This document shows, piece after piece, positions 11,534 through 23,037 of a stretch of 64,000 nt of DNA. This DNA is from Rosellinia necatrix (taxonomy: Eukaryota; Ascomycota; Sordariomycetes; Xylariales; Xylariaceae): positions 1,674,001-1,738,000 of the forward strand of contig JAGYVD010000005.1 of assembly GCA_021209875.1 (NCBI GenBank). The letters run 5' to 3'. A program made the translations under genes and the position numbers. Numbering within the stretch: the stretch's first letter is position 1; each line of letters opens with the position of its first letter. The notes under the pieces are model-generated. The model was not told the DNA's origin. It worked only from the letters and a program-made list of their open reading frames with translations, and did no database searches.

Positions 11534-13792
11534 TTTGTGTGGAAAGGTAATCGTTGATCCTCACCCTTGGCCTCTCTAAACAAACGCCATAAGGTTATGC
11601 AAATGCTCGCGATACTATTAGCGATAGCATAAAGCAACGCCTACGTATTCAAAATGAAAAGAGAGTAGGGAGGTGAGGTATTAAGTGTGACACCCTGAAA
11701 ACCACCCTGACCGGCTCTGATGATCTCTACTTAGTGTTACCAAAACAGGGTTGGATGCCGAAACAACTAACTAGTATGAATACAGAACGGACGCCGGCAG
11801 CGTGTTTCTAAATCTATAGTAGTATTAATACTTGCCTAATATCCCGCCAATATCGAGTATATTCAATCCCGGAAGTAAACGAACCTTTGATTAACCCAAC
11901 AAGAAAACCTACCTATATCAGTGTGTCCTCAAGACGGCGGGACTACATAGTATAGGAGGTAAAGTACCGCCCACACCTGCTCGCCTTTCATTGCTTTAGT
12001 TTCGATTACCGGATCGAGTTACCAGGCGAGAAATTAGATAGTAGGCCATATGTCCCTTCAATCTTGTCTCCTCTCTCCTCACCATCCATCCAGCCGACGT
12101 CACCAACAGGTATTCGGTGCGTCACCTCGAAGCCGAGCGATTTCGCCGCGAGCAAAAGAGGCAATGGGCACCTAGGATAGCTCGGGTTGTGGAGATGCTA
12201 CGTAGGTAGGCATTCACAGAACCAGAGCATGTGACGGCTTGCGGGTGACGAAAGGGCATGCATGCCCCGTCGAATCGAGATTAATCACTAGATCTAGCCC
12301 CTCATGTCGCCTGGTCGTTCTTGATGAGGGCGCGCGTTTCGTACCACGTTGTATGACAAGGACAATGAATGATGTGCGTACGCTGGGTCGTTGGGGACGG
12401 GAGTGGCTGATGAGGCCATGTGCAGGTGATGCTGGGAGGAATAAACAAAAAAAAAAGCGGACGAGTAAAGGGTTAACACGAACATGAGTCTTCTGGTGGC
12501 GTTGAAGCGAATCTTGTCTACAGACCTTGTCTACAAGAGCCTCGAACTCTTTTTTTTTGTCAAGTTGAGGTTTACAAATTAATTGGGATGCCCTGAGCGA
12601 TCAATTACCTCGCCGGTCTTGTTGGTGGACCGGGCCAGTAAGTTATCGACGCATCTTCGTAGTATCGCCGAGGCGAGGCGGGCAAAAAAAAAAAACATTA
12701 AATAAAGGCAAGCAGATAATTATGTACTATAGGCAGTGCGGCCGGAACGGGCACGGATTCTGGAAATGCTACGGTGAGTGGATATGCAAGCCAGACGCCA
12801 GGACAAGGGTCCGATTCGCATCCAGTTTTCTGCCGCGATGCTGCATCTTAGCTCCCTTGAAAGGCCGAGGCGTGAGAGAATGGAATAAGCCCCGGGGATA
12901 CTAGTTACAGTGAGGTAGTTTGCAGGGGAAGAGGGGAGTTCACTCGCGCTCGTATGGCTCTTGTTATTATTATTATTTTTTTTTTTTAACGACGATGCCG
13001 ACAAACGTGATTGGAGAGGCTGCATTTCCTGACCATCCGGCTTACACTGCACACAGAGAGAACGCAGGGCCCGTAGCGAAGCTGACAAGAAGGCCGAGAG
13101 ACCCGTTCGCGAACATCCAGCTTTTTCCCCCCTCTCCCCCCATCTGGAGGGACGGCGGGCTTGTGCATATCTTCCTGTGTTCGATATTCGGGACCGATTA
13201 CCGCCGATTTCTAGAAGATCGCGGCACGGGGACACACACACAGATAGACACGCACGCATACACACACATACGCACATACGCACAACTCCTGACCAAGGCG
13301 CCTGCAGCAGCAGCAACAGCAGCAGCAGCAGCAGCGGCAGAGGAGCCAGAGAGCAGAAAGAGGTCCCAGAGATCCTGCGGGTGCTATTAGCGGAAAGTGG
13401 GCGCGGCATATGCAAGCAGGTTTTCGTTTGGGAGGGGGGAGGAGCACGGTCTTGGCTTAGGGACCTACCCAACTTGGGTATTCATTCGCACGATCTGATG
13501 GGTGCCGGTGTGTGCGTCCCGCACCGGTTCCGTGCGCCGTCGTGATAGGAAGTCGAAGCGAGGCGAGAGAGAGAAGGGGACGAAGGACACGGAAGAAGGA
13601 CAAGAAAAAAAGAAAAAAAAAAGGGGGAAAGAGACGGGCAACTATCCAGGGCTAGTATATTATTCGAGATTTCGGCCGTGGTCTCATTAATTTACCCAGA
13701 TCACCTGGGCAAAATGAAGAGGGCAGGGCAGGGCGTGGGAGTGTAGAGGCTCACTAGCTAGGTAGGTTAACTAACTACCCATACCTTGGGAT

Positions 13793-13908
13793 CTATGTAT
13801 GTATGTATGAATGTATGTATGAATGCATGTATGAATGTATGTATACACTATATGTATGAATGTATGCATGTATGAATGTATGTAATGTATGTAATGTATG
13901 TATGTCGA
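13793..13908. repeat. ATGT/AATG tetranucleotide array
   Basis: Imperfect repeats of ATGTATGT and ATGAATGT units run for about 115 nt with small interruptions. Confidence 0.85.
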
Positions 13909-14055
13909 ACCCTGCCCTGCCTGTTGGTTTTACGTAGAGTATCGGTTTACCCTTCAGGCCTCCCCGGCTCGGCTACGTATGCTGTAATCCCTCACGCCAT
14001 GTCGTCAGTATCGGAGATATATCGCCTCATTGACGGGGAAATAGGCGGTGGGCTG

Positions 14056-14072
14056 CCCCCCCCCCCCCCCCC
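14056..14072. repeat. C17 homopolymer
   Basis: An uninterrupted run of about 17 cytosines is followed by GG. The opposite strand is a G17 run. Assembly length at such tracts is often unreliable. Confidence 0.8.
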
Positions 14073-15328
14073 GGCGTGCACCATTATTGGGTCCCCCCTC
14101 GACTAATTCGTAAGGGGGGCCTAGAATACTACTCGTTTGGCACCGGCTCCTGGGCCATTCTTTTTTACTCTTTTTTTTCATTGGCATGGTACGATCCAGA
14201 TCTATAGACATGCGGAGCACGGGTCCTTCTGGATCAAGGGCACCCTGCTTGGCGTTGGTTCTCGGGTGCGGGCCCGTGATGAGGAGACAGCGTCGCTGGT
14301 AAGTGGACGGTTCCCCAGGGCGCGCCGTTCCCCTCCCCTCATTCGTGCCGGTAGTACGCGAGGCGCGGCAAGGTAGTTTAAACGGGCTAAGGCAGCGGCG
14401 GGATGGCCAATGTCTGGGTCTCGTCAGGAGATCGCCTTCACACTCCTGGCGGGCTACGAGCGTACGGGTGCGAGGAGGAAGGGGGAGAGGACGAGGACGA
14501 GAGAAGGCCTATAAGACACTTCGCTCGCTCTCAGACGGTCACACGGCAGCACGGTTCGGGTGCCACGGCTTAGCTGCCCCGGGGTAGTATAGAGAAAAGG
14601 AGATAAAGAGGTAACAGTTGCGATAGCCTGCGTTGAGCTGCATGCATGTGCGAGCCAAGTGCGGAGAAATAGGCATGGTCTCTGGCCCGGTCCCCCTCCC
14701 TCATTCGACGCCACGGACGGGCGCTACCACACTCGACGGGGCACTACCCTACCTGGAAGCTCTCGGCTCGCCCTCCGGACTGGGTTGTAACCCTCCTCCT
14801 GTACGCCGGAGCGATTACGTTTGTTGACCCTCGTATACCGGCGATCCAGCGATGCGACCTCCTCCCCGCTCCCTGCCCTTCCTGGCGTCCCCCCCCCCAC
14901 AGTCTCTGGACGGTCCCGTTCGTTATGAGGCATGGTGGTATGTAATGGACAACTCGTGACTGAGTGTCTTGCCGTACTTTTGTCTAGCCGGCTGCGGCTC
15001 TAAACCCCTTTGCTTCTTCCGTCTTCCGTCGTTGCCCTAAAAAAAAAAAATAAACGAGGCAATGAGACCGATCGGCTTACTCAAACCGGGCACTCAATGT
15101 CGGCACCATCGCATCGCGTAGAGCAGCAAGCGTGATCACCGGGGGCCCGACCGGGCGGGGGGAGGGGGCGATGCTACAGCGGCGCTAGGTTATTTCTCGC
15201 CTATCGCTCCGGTTGATTCATTCATGATGGTGATGATGCTGCCGCGTCATCGGTAGCACTCTCAGGTATCTGATGCAATGCTTAGTCGCATCCGTAGAAG
15301 CGGCAGGTGCCGGCTGCTAGATGGTCCC

Positions 15329-15379
15329 TCCTCGAGATCCCTCCTCGAGGTCCCTCCTCGAGATCCCCCCCTCGAGATT
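15329..15379. repeat. tandem repeat of CTCGAG-containing unit
   Basis: About four copies of a 13-14 nt unit (CCCTCCTCGAGAT and a variant ending GGT) each carry the palindrome CTCGAG. Confidence 0.8.
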
Positions 15380-16451
15380 GCTGGCCTATACCGGCGCACA
15401 TTCTCGTCCCTGGCTCGCCTAACCATGGCGGGAGAGAGCGGTTAGTATCGAACGCAACGTTGATCGCCGGGAGAGACGACCCTAGCTCTGGGCAGCGAGA
15501 GAGGGAGGGGATACGAACGGTTTCACGACATCGCGTTGCCGCCAATATTAATGTCGGCCGCTTCGTGTGGGTGTTGCTCGGTCGCGCATCTAAGGCAGAT
15601 GCGTGTAACCCAAACAGTTCCTATCCCCGGTCGTCCTATCAATCCCATCAATCCCATCAATCGCGCCCCATGGATCCGCTGTTTTGAGACGAAGCCCTCG
15701 AATCGCCGCTGCTTGGCCGGTCTGTCAAGCAGAATCTGACACTTAAAAAGCATGGATATGGTTCGTAGGAATTGTATGATCGACGCGATGGGGCAATTTG
15801 GAATGCCGTGCCGCCAGACACAGAACAAGACCCGCCAAGCTCCTTATCCCACCTCTGCATTCATTCCGGGACCTGATTTTCTGATAATCTATCCCCGATT
15901 AGCCCTACGACCAAAGCATCCATCTTCTTCTTGTTGTTGTTGTTGTTGTTGTTGTTGTTCATTCAACATTCAACATTGCAGCCGCCCGCTGCTCAGTAGC
16001 CTCCGAGGCGCATATGAGGGCAGGATAGAAAAGAGATCGTGGATTTACCTAAAATATAGTCCTTTAAATCAGGTAATCCTAGCCTCCGGGGGTGTGATTG
16101 TATCGAATCGAGTGACGGTCGGCTCATTGCGCCATCATGGTCTCAGTCCGGGGTGGCGGTGGCTTCGTTAGCGATTAAACACCCATGCCACTAATTCTCG
16201 GGCCAGACCGAGGACGGTGCCGGGCCATGTTGGGAAATCTTAGTATAATGATGGCCAAGGGCAATGCAGCCACTATATGGTCAAACCATGGGATTTCTTC
16301 GTTCGCGCCAATCTATGAGAGCTTCCCATAGCCTGTGCCAATAAAAAAAACAACAACAATACGTTTGGCGCATGGCGCATGGCCCGTGGTGCACAGCGTT
16401 GGGCCTCAGCGCCGGACCTGCCTGCCTAGCTGCACATCCATCCATCCTCCT

Positions 16452-17420
16452 CTAATTACTCCAATGTTGCTGAGGTGCAGACATCCATGGACTGTAAGCA
16501 TGGCTCGGGAAGTCATTGTGGAGAGGCGAGGGCTGGTCAGCCATTGAACCTCGTAAGGCCGGATCTACCATGTCCTGCTCAGGGCCTTGATCGTGATAAT
16601 ACGGGTGCCAGTCCGATTGCATGCCCGGCGTATCCGAGACGTTGGGATATCCCGGGTACTGGTCATACGTGGTATACTGGTGACCTACTCGGTTATCAGC
16701 AAAGGCTCTTCACGAGAGAACCGGTATGGTCAAAAAGTAGGATAATTCCCATGTCTGATCATGAATGCATCGTTCGGCACAGTTTGAGACAGTTTGAGGG
16801 TCATATGCAACGGATTGCGAACCTTGGTTGTAGTATTCTTGGCGTGGGGAGAGCTGGTGATAGCCGCTGCCACTATGCCCGATCATCCCCAAGTCATGGC
16901 TGGATTCTAGATACTGCGACGGCGGTGCACCGCCGTAATCCGACCTGGAGGAGGAGGCAACGTCGCTGGGGGTTGCTGGCTCCGAGATTGGCTGCTGGCC
17001 CTCGTCAGAGACGGGCGCGTCTGGTGACTTCGACGCCCCGTCGTTGGTCTCGTGTGAGATGCGCATGTGACGAGTCAAGAGATCCCGGCGGGAGAAGGCC
17101 GATCCGCAGTGACATATGTACGGCTTCTCTTTGGTATCTGGAATGAGAATTAGCCCGCTGCCGCGCTCGCTCCCGCTCCCGCTCCCGGGTTGACATCACA
17201 GCACGGTGGTGGTGGAGTAGGGGAAGGGAGAAGGATGCGGGAAGAGACAAGTCAAAAAGTTGGGGTAAAACGGACGCGTGCGGACGTGGCGTTCAAGATG
17301 CTCCGACCGTTTGAAACTTCGCCCGCAATGTGGACACAGGCGCTGCTGGACATTGGAGGAGGATCCGTCTCGTCGACGGCGACGGGTCTGGGACTGGTCC
17401 ATTTCTTGCTTATCGGCCAT
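16452..17420 (-). CDS. small two-finger C2H2 zinc-finger transcription factor
   Basis: I propose three exons, 17420-17276, 17137-16781 and 16684-16452, giving 244 aa. Finger 1 is CPHCGRSFKRSEHLERHVRTH (residues 29-49) and finger 2 has the unusual one-residue Cys spacing C-H-C (57, 59) with H72 and H77, ending in HMRISH. The first intron splits finger 1 from the linker (HVRT|HTKEKPY), which confirms that splice. This paired-finger layout is typical of fungal C2H2 regulators. Most such proteins carry a long C-terminal fungal-specific domain; here only about 165 residues follow, rich in Ser, Pro, Gln, Tyr and His. The third exon (DQYPGYPNVSDTPGM ... SAPQQHWSN) is open to a TAG; the intron 2 boundary is the least certain part. 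Targets cannot be predicted. Confidence 0.75.
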
Positions 17421-20400
17421 GTGTTCGGGCGGGAGCAGGAACTGTGCTCTGAGCTGTGCTGTGCTGTGCTGTGCCGTGCTGTGCTATACTGTGCTTTGGA
17501 GAGAGAGAGAGAGGGAGGGAGGGAGGTCTTCCTAATGGATGCGGCGAGGGACGAGATGCCTGCTGCTGGTTGGAGAAGAGCAGGAGAAGCTCGCAGTACA
17601 AAGCGGCACTCAGAGATAGCTTAGCTAGTGTACACACGCTCCCTCACACGAAGGGCCAAGGGACTGTGGGGAGAAGCCAAGGGATATGGGAGGAGGGGAG
17701 GGTCTTCTGGTGCGCTTCTGGTGAGAGGCAATGGAGAGCTATCTAAACTAAACTTGGCTAAACAGAGCAGAGGACAGGGGGGCCACTTGATTTTGTAGGG
17801 CCGTTTCCCCCTTCTCCACCTCGCTGAGCTCCTCGCGAGTGACAATTCCGGCGCGGATATAACCTCAGATGGCCAGGGGCCTGCTGTTCTGTTCGAGGGG
17901 GTTCTCCCGTTGTGGGGTATGTACAGTATAGGCCCTTCTACCGACATCTCCCGTTGCCTCCGGGCCCTGAAGCCAATGATCGTCGGTCAAAACACGACCG
18001 ACAAGTGGTTCCATCGCCGTTATATCATCTAGAGGGCGAATGACTGGCTGTGATGCGCTCGGCCGACGCGGTGATCGCCTTCGCTTAGGTCAAGCTTCTG
18101 TATCGGGGTTATACGAGCCGAGAACAATATCATGATCCTGGCGGCGGCAGACATCACTCGCATTTGCCCACTGTGGTGTGTGCCCTTGGACACAGGTAGG
18201 CGTGATAGATATGGCCAGCCGCCGTCCTTACGTTCAGCCGGTCGCTTGTGCACCCTGGGGCGACCTCATCTCGCTGGTTTTTTCCCTATTTATCAAGTCC
18301 GTCTTGAGATGGGGGGAAGGGGATCTGGACTCTGGACTCTGGGCTCTGGGCTCTGAAATCTGAACTCTGAACTCTAAACTCTGAACTCTGGACTCTGAAC
18401 TCTGGACTCTGAACTCTGGGCTCTGAAATCTGGACTTTGGGCTTTGGATACCCCCCCTTCCCTCCCTCCATCCCCCAATAGCCCTGTCCTGTGTAAGAGA
18501 GACAAAATGCCCGACAGACTAACAGCATACTTGGGTGACGTGATGCTCATCTCGGCTATACGGAGACAAACGGCACTGCCCGTCACCAGGAAAGGAAGTA
18601 GGTTTCTGCACGGTTAGTCATCCGAGAGCAGGTCGACAACGTGCCCAAGGGAAAAGGAAGCTTCCGAAGCCGGCAAGTGGACGTAGCGAGTCGTACCACG
18701 ACAGTATATACGCAGACAGCAATGTCGTACATCGCAGATTACGTGGCCCCCTTTAGCCTGAGATCTAAACGAATGTTACATCCTGGGAACTCATGGCCGC
18801 ACAGTCCCCGGTAATAGCCTCATTGACCCCGTCAGCGATCGCCTCAAATGCTCGCGTCCCGACCCGAAGGCCCATTCATTATATCAACCAGGCCAGGGTC
18901 CTCGATGGCCCTGCCAGCGGTATTTTCAACACAAATGGCCCGTTCTGAGGGCCGTCCCACTCATCTTCTTTCCCATCAACATCCCTAGATCTTAATGACA
19001 CAGTTATACGAAAGAGAACAGTTGTTGATTGCGAAAGACCTTCCCATTTCATCGCCACGACGTAAGACATCGCACATCATTCCATAAAGACTCGGATTGA
19101 GGCCCAAGCGTGGACCAAGCGAGACAAATCCGCTCTAGTGCCCGGTGCATACTCACTAAGACGTTTCAATGCGAGGATGGGACGAAATAAACATGCGGCA
19201 GAACACCCCCTCCCATTGTTCTTCCGATGCCCAATGCCTTTCCTTTGGCCGACCTTTGAATCAGACTTCGGCGAAATAAGGGAAACAGTTCGATACAATC
19301 GATATAAGAGCGGAATGGCGCCGATATCTGCCTGTTTCATCCCATCTGCCAGTCCGGAGAAGTGGATTTGTGTGTGACCGCACACATAAGCGAGAAATGC
19401 AACTGATAGCATATACACAGCAACAACCTGCAGCCCACAGCATCTTATTCGGCGCGATACCCCGAAACAAGCGGGAGCTTAGTGGTAGATGTTGCTTTTT
19501 GGCGCATTCGGCATGCAGAGCTTGAGACGACCGGCAATCGTTGAATATTATTGGCAATGGTGGCTTAACCGGGACATGCCAAGTTCAATATTCAACAGAA
19601 AAACAAAAAAAAAGACGGATAATCCCTTGGATTGACGGTTGTGGCGCCGCGGGCTCTCATACGCTGCCGATGAGGTCGTTTCCGCCGTGGGATGTCTAGC
19701 AGACTGTGCTGCCGGGAAGTCAGGCTACCGACCCGGGTCGAGCAAGACCTGGACTCACCAATAATCTGGCAAAATCAACTACCCATTGGCATTAAGGAAG
19801 CGACACTAGGAAGCGATACCAGAGAGAAACCCACCGGGCACCTCCGCCGATTACCGTTTCTAGGTGCGACGAGAAAAGGATCGATTCACGATCTCTCATT
19901 TCACAGGCCGCGTTTCGAAAGGCACGCGCTCACACGCACCCACACGCACCCCATGGGTATTTGGAAATATCCCTCTTGGTTTGACATTGGAGACACGCAC
20001 GCCACTAAAGAAATAGTCGCGTACGTGGCTAGCGCAACTGCAAATACAATGCACTGTTATCCTTGAGTATGGCAAGAGGACGCCACAGCATCAAAGTCAA
20101 AAGGTAGGCGTCAGGGTCGAGGCATGCACAGTCTAGGCGGTGAAAAACCTGATTGCCCCTGACCTTGCACGGCTTCTTCCAAGGCCACAACGTATGACTA
20201 TCGAATGCATTAACACTAGGGAATCTGCTTCCAACAAAATCTCAAGACCTCAAAAAGCCTCTTCGAAAAGCTGAATACTGCAATGTCGAATATACAAGGT
20301 AGGCTAGGCTACTCCTTGAACCGACGATATTTCCGAATGACGCCGCAGTTGCCCTTGAATGACACTCACTACGGAGAATCTAATTCACGCGCCAACAAGA

Positions 20401-21133
20401 GCCATGGTCTATAATCTATAGTGGCGGTCCATCCAAACCTATCACTGACAAGTGGCCCCTCGAATCGCGAAGAACACATAAAGGACGATAAAAATACGGA
20501 TAGACATTTACCGCCTACAGATAACAACCTGCCATTTTTCGAAGTCACTGAACCGAGGCCCCCGCCGTATTTGAACGTGGCTGCTAGGTATGATGTGTCA
20601 AAGTAGCAACGGGTAGGAATACTCCAACGTATTTGAGATTGCTCACAACTAGGCTCCTGATGTCAATTACTAAAGAATATCTCCGAGACCGCAGTGCAAG
20701 ACAACATTTGAATAATTCAGAGTTCTCACTGCTGAGAAGAGGATGAACTCATGCTCTGGGGGAATCAGAAGGGATTATGCTTAGAATCTCATGAATTCAA
20801 GGCCAACGATATCAAGTATCGGAGAGAAACAGCAAGGGTGTGTGATCATGAGCCCTTCGGGCTATAACTGTATCAATCGTATTTGAATTCCAATTGGGGA
20901 TCACATCTCCAGAGTAAATTTGACCACCATACCATTATTTATATTTATATTTGCGCGAGACGAAATCCCATTATTGAGGCACATACTATCATATCCTCTT
21001 TCAATTCGCATGCTTAATACCTGGCAGATACCTAAGAGAACCCAACGTTTCACAGGGGAAAAAGGGGGAGGGGGAAGGGGAGGGGTGGGGAGGGTGGAAG
21101 TAAGCGTTCCATGGTGGTATGGTCTCACCAAAA
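17421..21133. other. 3.7 kb without a supportable gene; upstream of the C2H2 gene
   Basis: The left part must contain the promoter of the C2H2 gene. GCTGT pentamer repeats run at about 17455-17490 and an AG-rich tract follows. The rest holds scattered short ORFs with no family features and one 8-nt minisatellite, listed separately. The right end is the 3' flank of the permease gene. Confidence 0.5.
18323..18448. repeat. 8-nt minisatellite (ACTCTGGA/ACTCTGAA)
   Basis: About fifteen imperfect copies of an 8-nt unit, ACTCTGRA with GGCTCTGG and AATCTGRA variants, run in tandem. Because 8 is not a multiple of three, each strand shows the same peptide motif in shifted frames, which creates the false Ser-Arg-Val-Gln ORFs seen there. 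Confidence 0.9.
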
Positions 21134-23037
21134 TTAATCGCAGTTAATAGTAAGCCCATCTGATTCCGGCGGTCCTCTGTATACTAATCAAAATCAGTTA
21201 AAAATAGCCCTGCATGTTTGGACGAAGACCAACATACCTTTTCGGGCGTATATGCCATACCAAACGGCACTCAAAGCCATGAATCCTACGAAAACCACGA
21301 TAGCATAATTCATACTAGATGCAGTAACCGGAAGCACGGTCGGCAGCGAGAAAAGGACGAGCTCAAAAATAACCCAGGCCACGGCGATGATGTTAACGGC
21401 ATACCCCACTGCTCTTGGCATCTTCCAGTGCGCCGCCTGGACTTCTTTGCGCTGGTAGGTCAATGAGATGGCGATGGGTATGCCGTAGGAAACGGCAAGC
21501 GAGATCACGCCCACGGACACGAAGGCGAGAAATGCAGAGGAGGAGCCGAGGTTGATCAGGCCCAGGAGCAGCTGAACAGCCGTCGTCAGCCCCAGCGCCC
21601 AGATCGGCGTCCCGTGGCGCCGGTCGATCCTGGCCCAGAGAGAGGCCAGGGGGATGGCGTTGTCGCGGGCGAAGGCCCACGTGCAGCGCGACGCGGCCAC
21701 GGTGATGGAGATGGAGCAGAACAGGGTGATGACGAAGATGAAGAACATCAGCGCCAGGCCGCCGCCGGGCGAGCCCGTCACCCGGCCGAAGATGTACGGC
21801 AGCGCCTGGCCCACGGGGGCCTGGAGGATCTCCGCCAGCTCCGGCATGGTGGCGCAGATCGGGATGATCTAGATGGGGCAACGCGCGTAAGATTCTAAAT
21901 TCTACGTTCGTTTCTAGCAGCGGGCACGCTTATTTCTTACGAAGAACAGCCCAGCGATCCCGCCAATGGGCACGCATAGCGATAGCGCATTGGGCAATTT
22001 GACAGTCGGCTTGTCGCATTCCTCGGCCATGGAGGAAATCATGCCGATTGCAGAGAACCTGGAGAGAGATCAGCCATGCTGGCCACAATTGTTCGCACGG
22101 ATCCTCTGCCTCACGTATAAGCGCTCGGCAGAATACCGATGAAAAATGAGAAGTTACCCCAACCCGACAGAGTCGGATCGTAATGGCCCTGCACGATTCG
22201 TGAGTTGGTCTATATCCCCAAGTCATCTACTCTATCTTTATCACATACCAACGTATAGCTGGGGGAATGTCTACCGACGTCCGCTTTGACTGAAAGAGTG
22301 ATTAGCGTGACGAGGATGCTAATGGCGGTAAAGACGGCACAGATAGTATCGACCATGGGGAGAATCTTATTCCCGAAGGCCGCTATGAGGAATGTCAGAA
22401 AACATAGAGCGTAGAAGATCAGGAGAAGCTGCCAGGGTTCGATTATAAAATCCGGCTGGTATAGATTGATGGTAGCCGCCACGAGAGATGCGAAGCCGAA
22501 GTTCACCGAGAGGGTAATAGTCCAGTTGCCAATAAGCCAGGCCCAACCGGTGATGAACGAGAGCACGGTACGATACTTAGGATTTGCCAGCTGGAAAGAC
22601 CAGTAGTAAGGCCCGGCGGATGTTGGATACCTCGAAGCTAGCTCACTCAACGACAGGGCGATGCATTCGTCAAAGATAAGCACTACAACCCATCCCAAGA
22701 ACATGGGCAGTTGCCCTATACGCTGTCAGGCTTCCTCCCGATACCTCAGAGGATCCTATGAAAATGTACCTCCGCCATAGATGCTACTAATGAGGGGACC
22801 GCCAAAACCGTATGGAATCTGCAAAACTCGTTGAGCATCCGAGAAAAAAAGAAAAAAAAAATACAACATCGATGCACTTACGGCAGCAATGGCGAGGGAT
22901 TGAAACAAGAGCGTAAACATCGACCTGTTGCGTTGAAGCTCAGGCTTATACCCCAGTAAAGTAAGGTCCTGGAGATCGCGAACATCTCCGAGTTGCGTAT
23001 CGTCAGGCCGAAGCCCTTTCTCGTCGGTGCCAGCCAT
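21134..23037 (-). CDS. amino acid / choline / GABA permease, APC superfamily
   Basis: Seven exons (23037-22882, 22818-22770, 22715-22249, 22188-22115, 22058-21941, 21868-21238, 21183-21134) join in phase to 514 aa. The short cytosolic N-terminus ends LLGYKPELQRNRSMFTLLFQSLAI, the amino acid/choline transporter (ACT) family signature. About twelve hydrophobic segments follow, with SELASRYPTSAGPYYW after the third and the conserved block AYTFSAIGMISSMAEEC, split by intron 4. Members import choline, GABA, urea-like or amino acid substrates by proton symport at the plasma membrane; HNM1 and UGA4 are the best-known yeast relatives. Substrate cannot be told from sequence here. The start is the ATG at 23037; the frame further upstream has no ATG. 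Confidence 0.9.

Larger units (their letters stand above)
11161..16451. other. 5.3 kb gene-poor region rich in simple repeats
   Basis: Between the 3' ends of ski8 and the C2H2 gene I find no protein I can support. Several ORFs of 60-250 codons exist, but they are made of low-complexity sequence (Leu, Ala or Ser runs from CAG/CTG tracts, Thr-His runs from CA repeats) and overlap each other on opposite strands. Separate entries list the main repeats. A non-coding RNA or a TE remnant cannot be excluded. Confidence 0.55.

Noticed and set aside
11217..11579. Cys-Val repeat ORF past ski8
   Set aside because: Translation of the TG microsatellite.
12720..13472. 250-codon minus-strand ORF
   Set aside because: Built from Leu, Cys-Val and Asn runs encoded by CTG, TG and TTA repeats, and overlaps similar ORFs on the other strand. 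No ATG context or domain supports it.
13796..13908. Possible CRISPR-like array
   Set aside because: Units are 4-8 nt with no spacers; this is a microsatellite in a eukaryotic genome.
18286..18528. Ser-Arg-Val-Gln repeat protein
   Set aside because: Produced by the 8-nt minisatellite; the motif appears in all frames.
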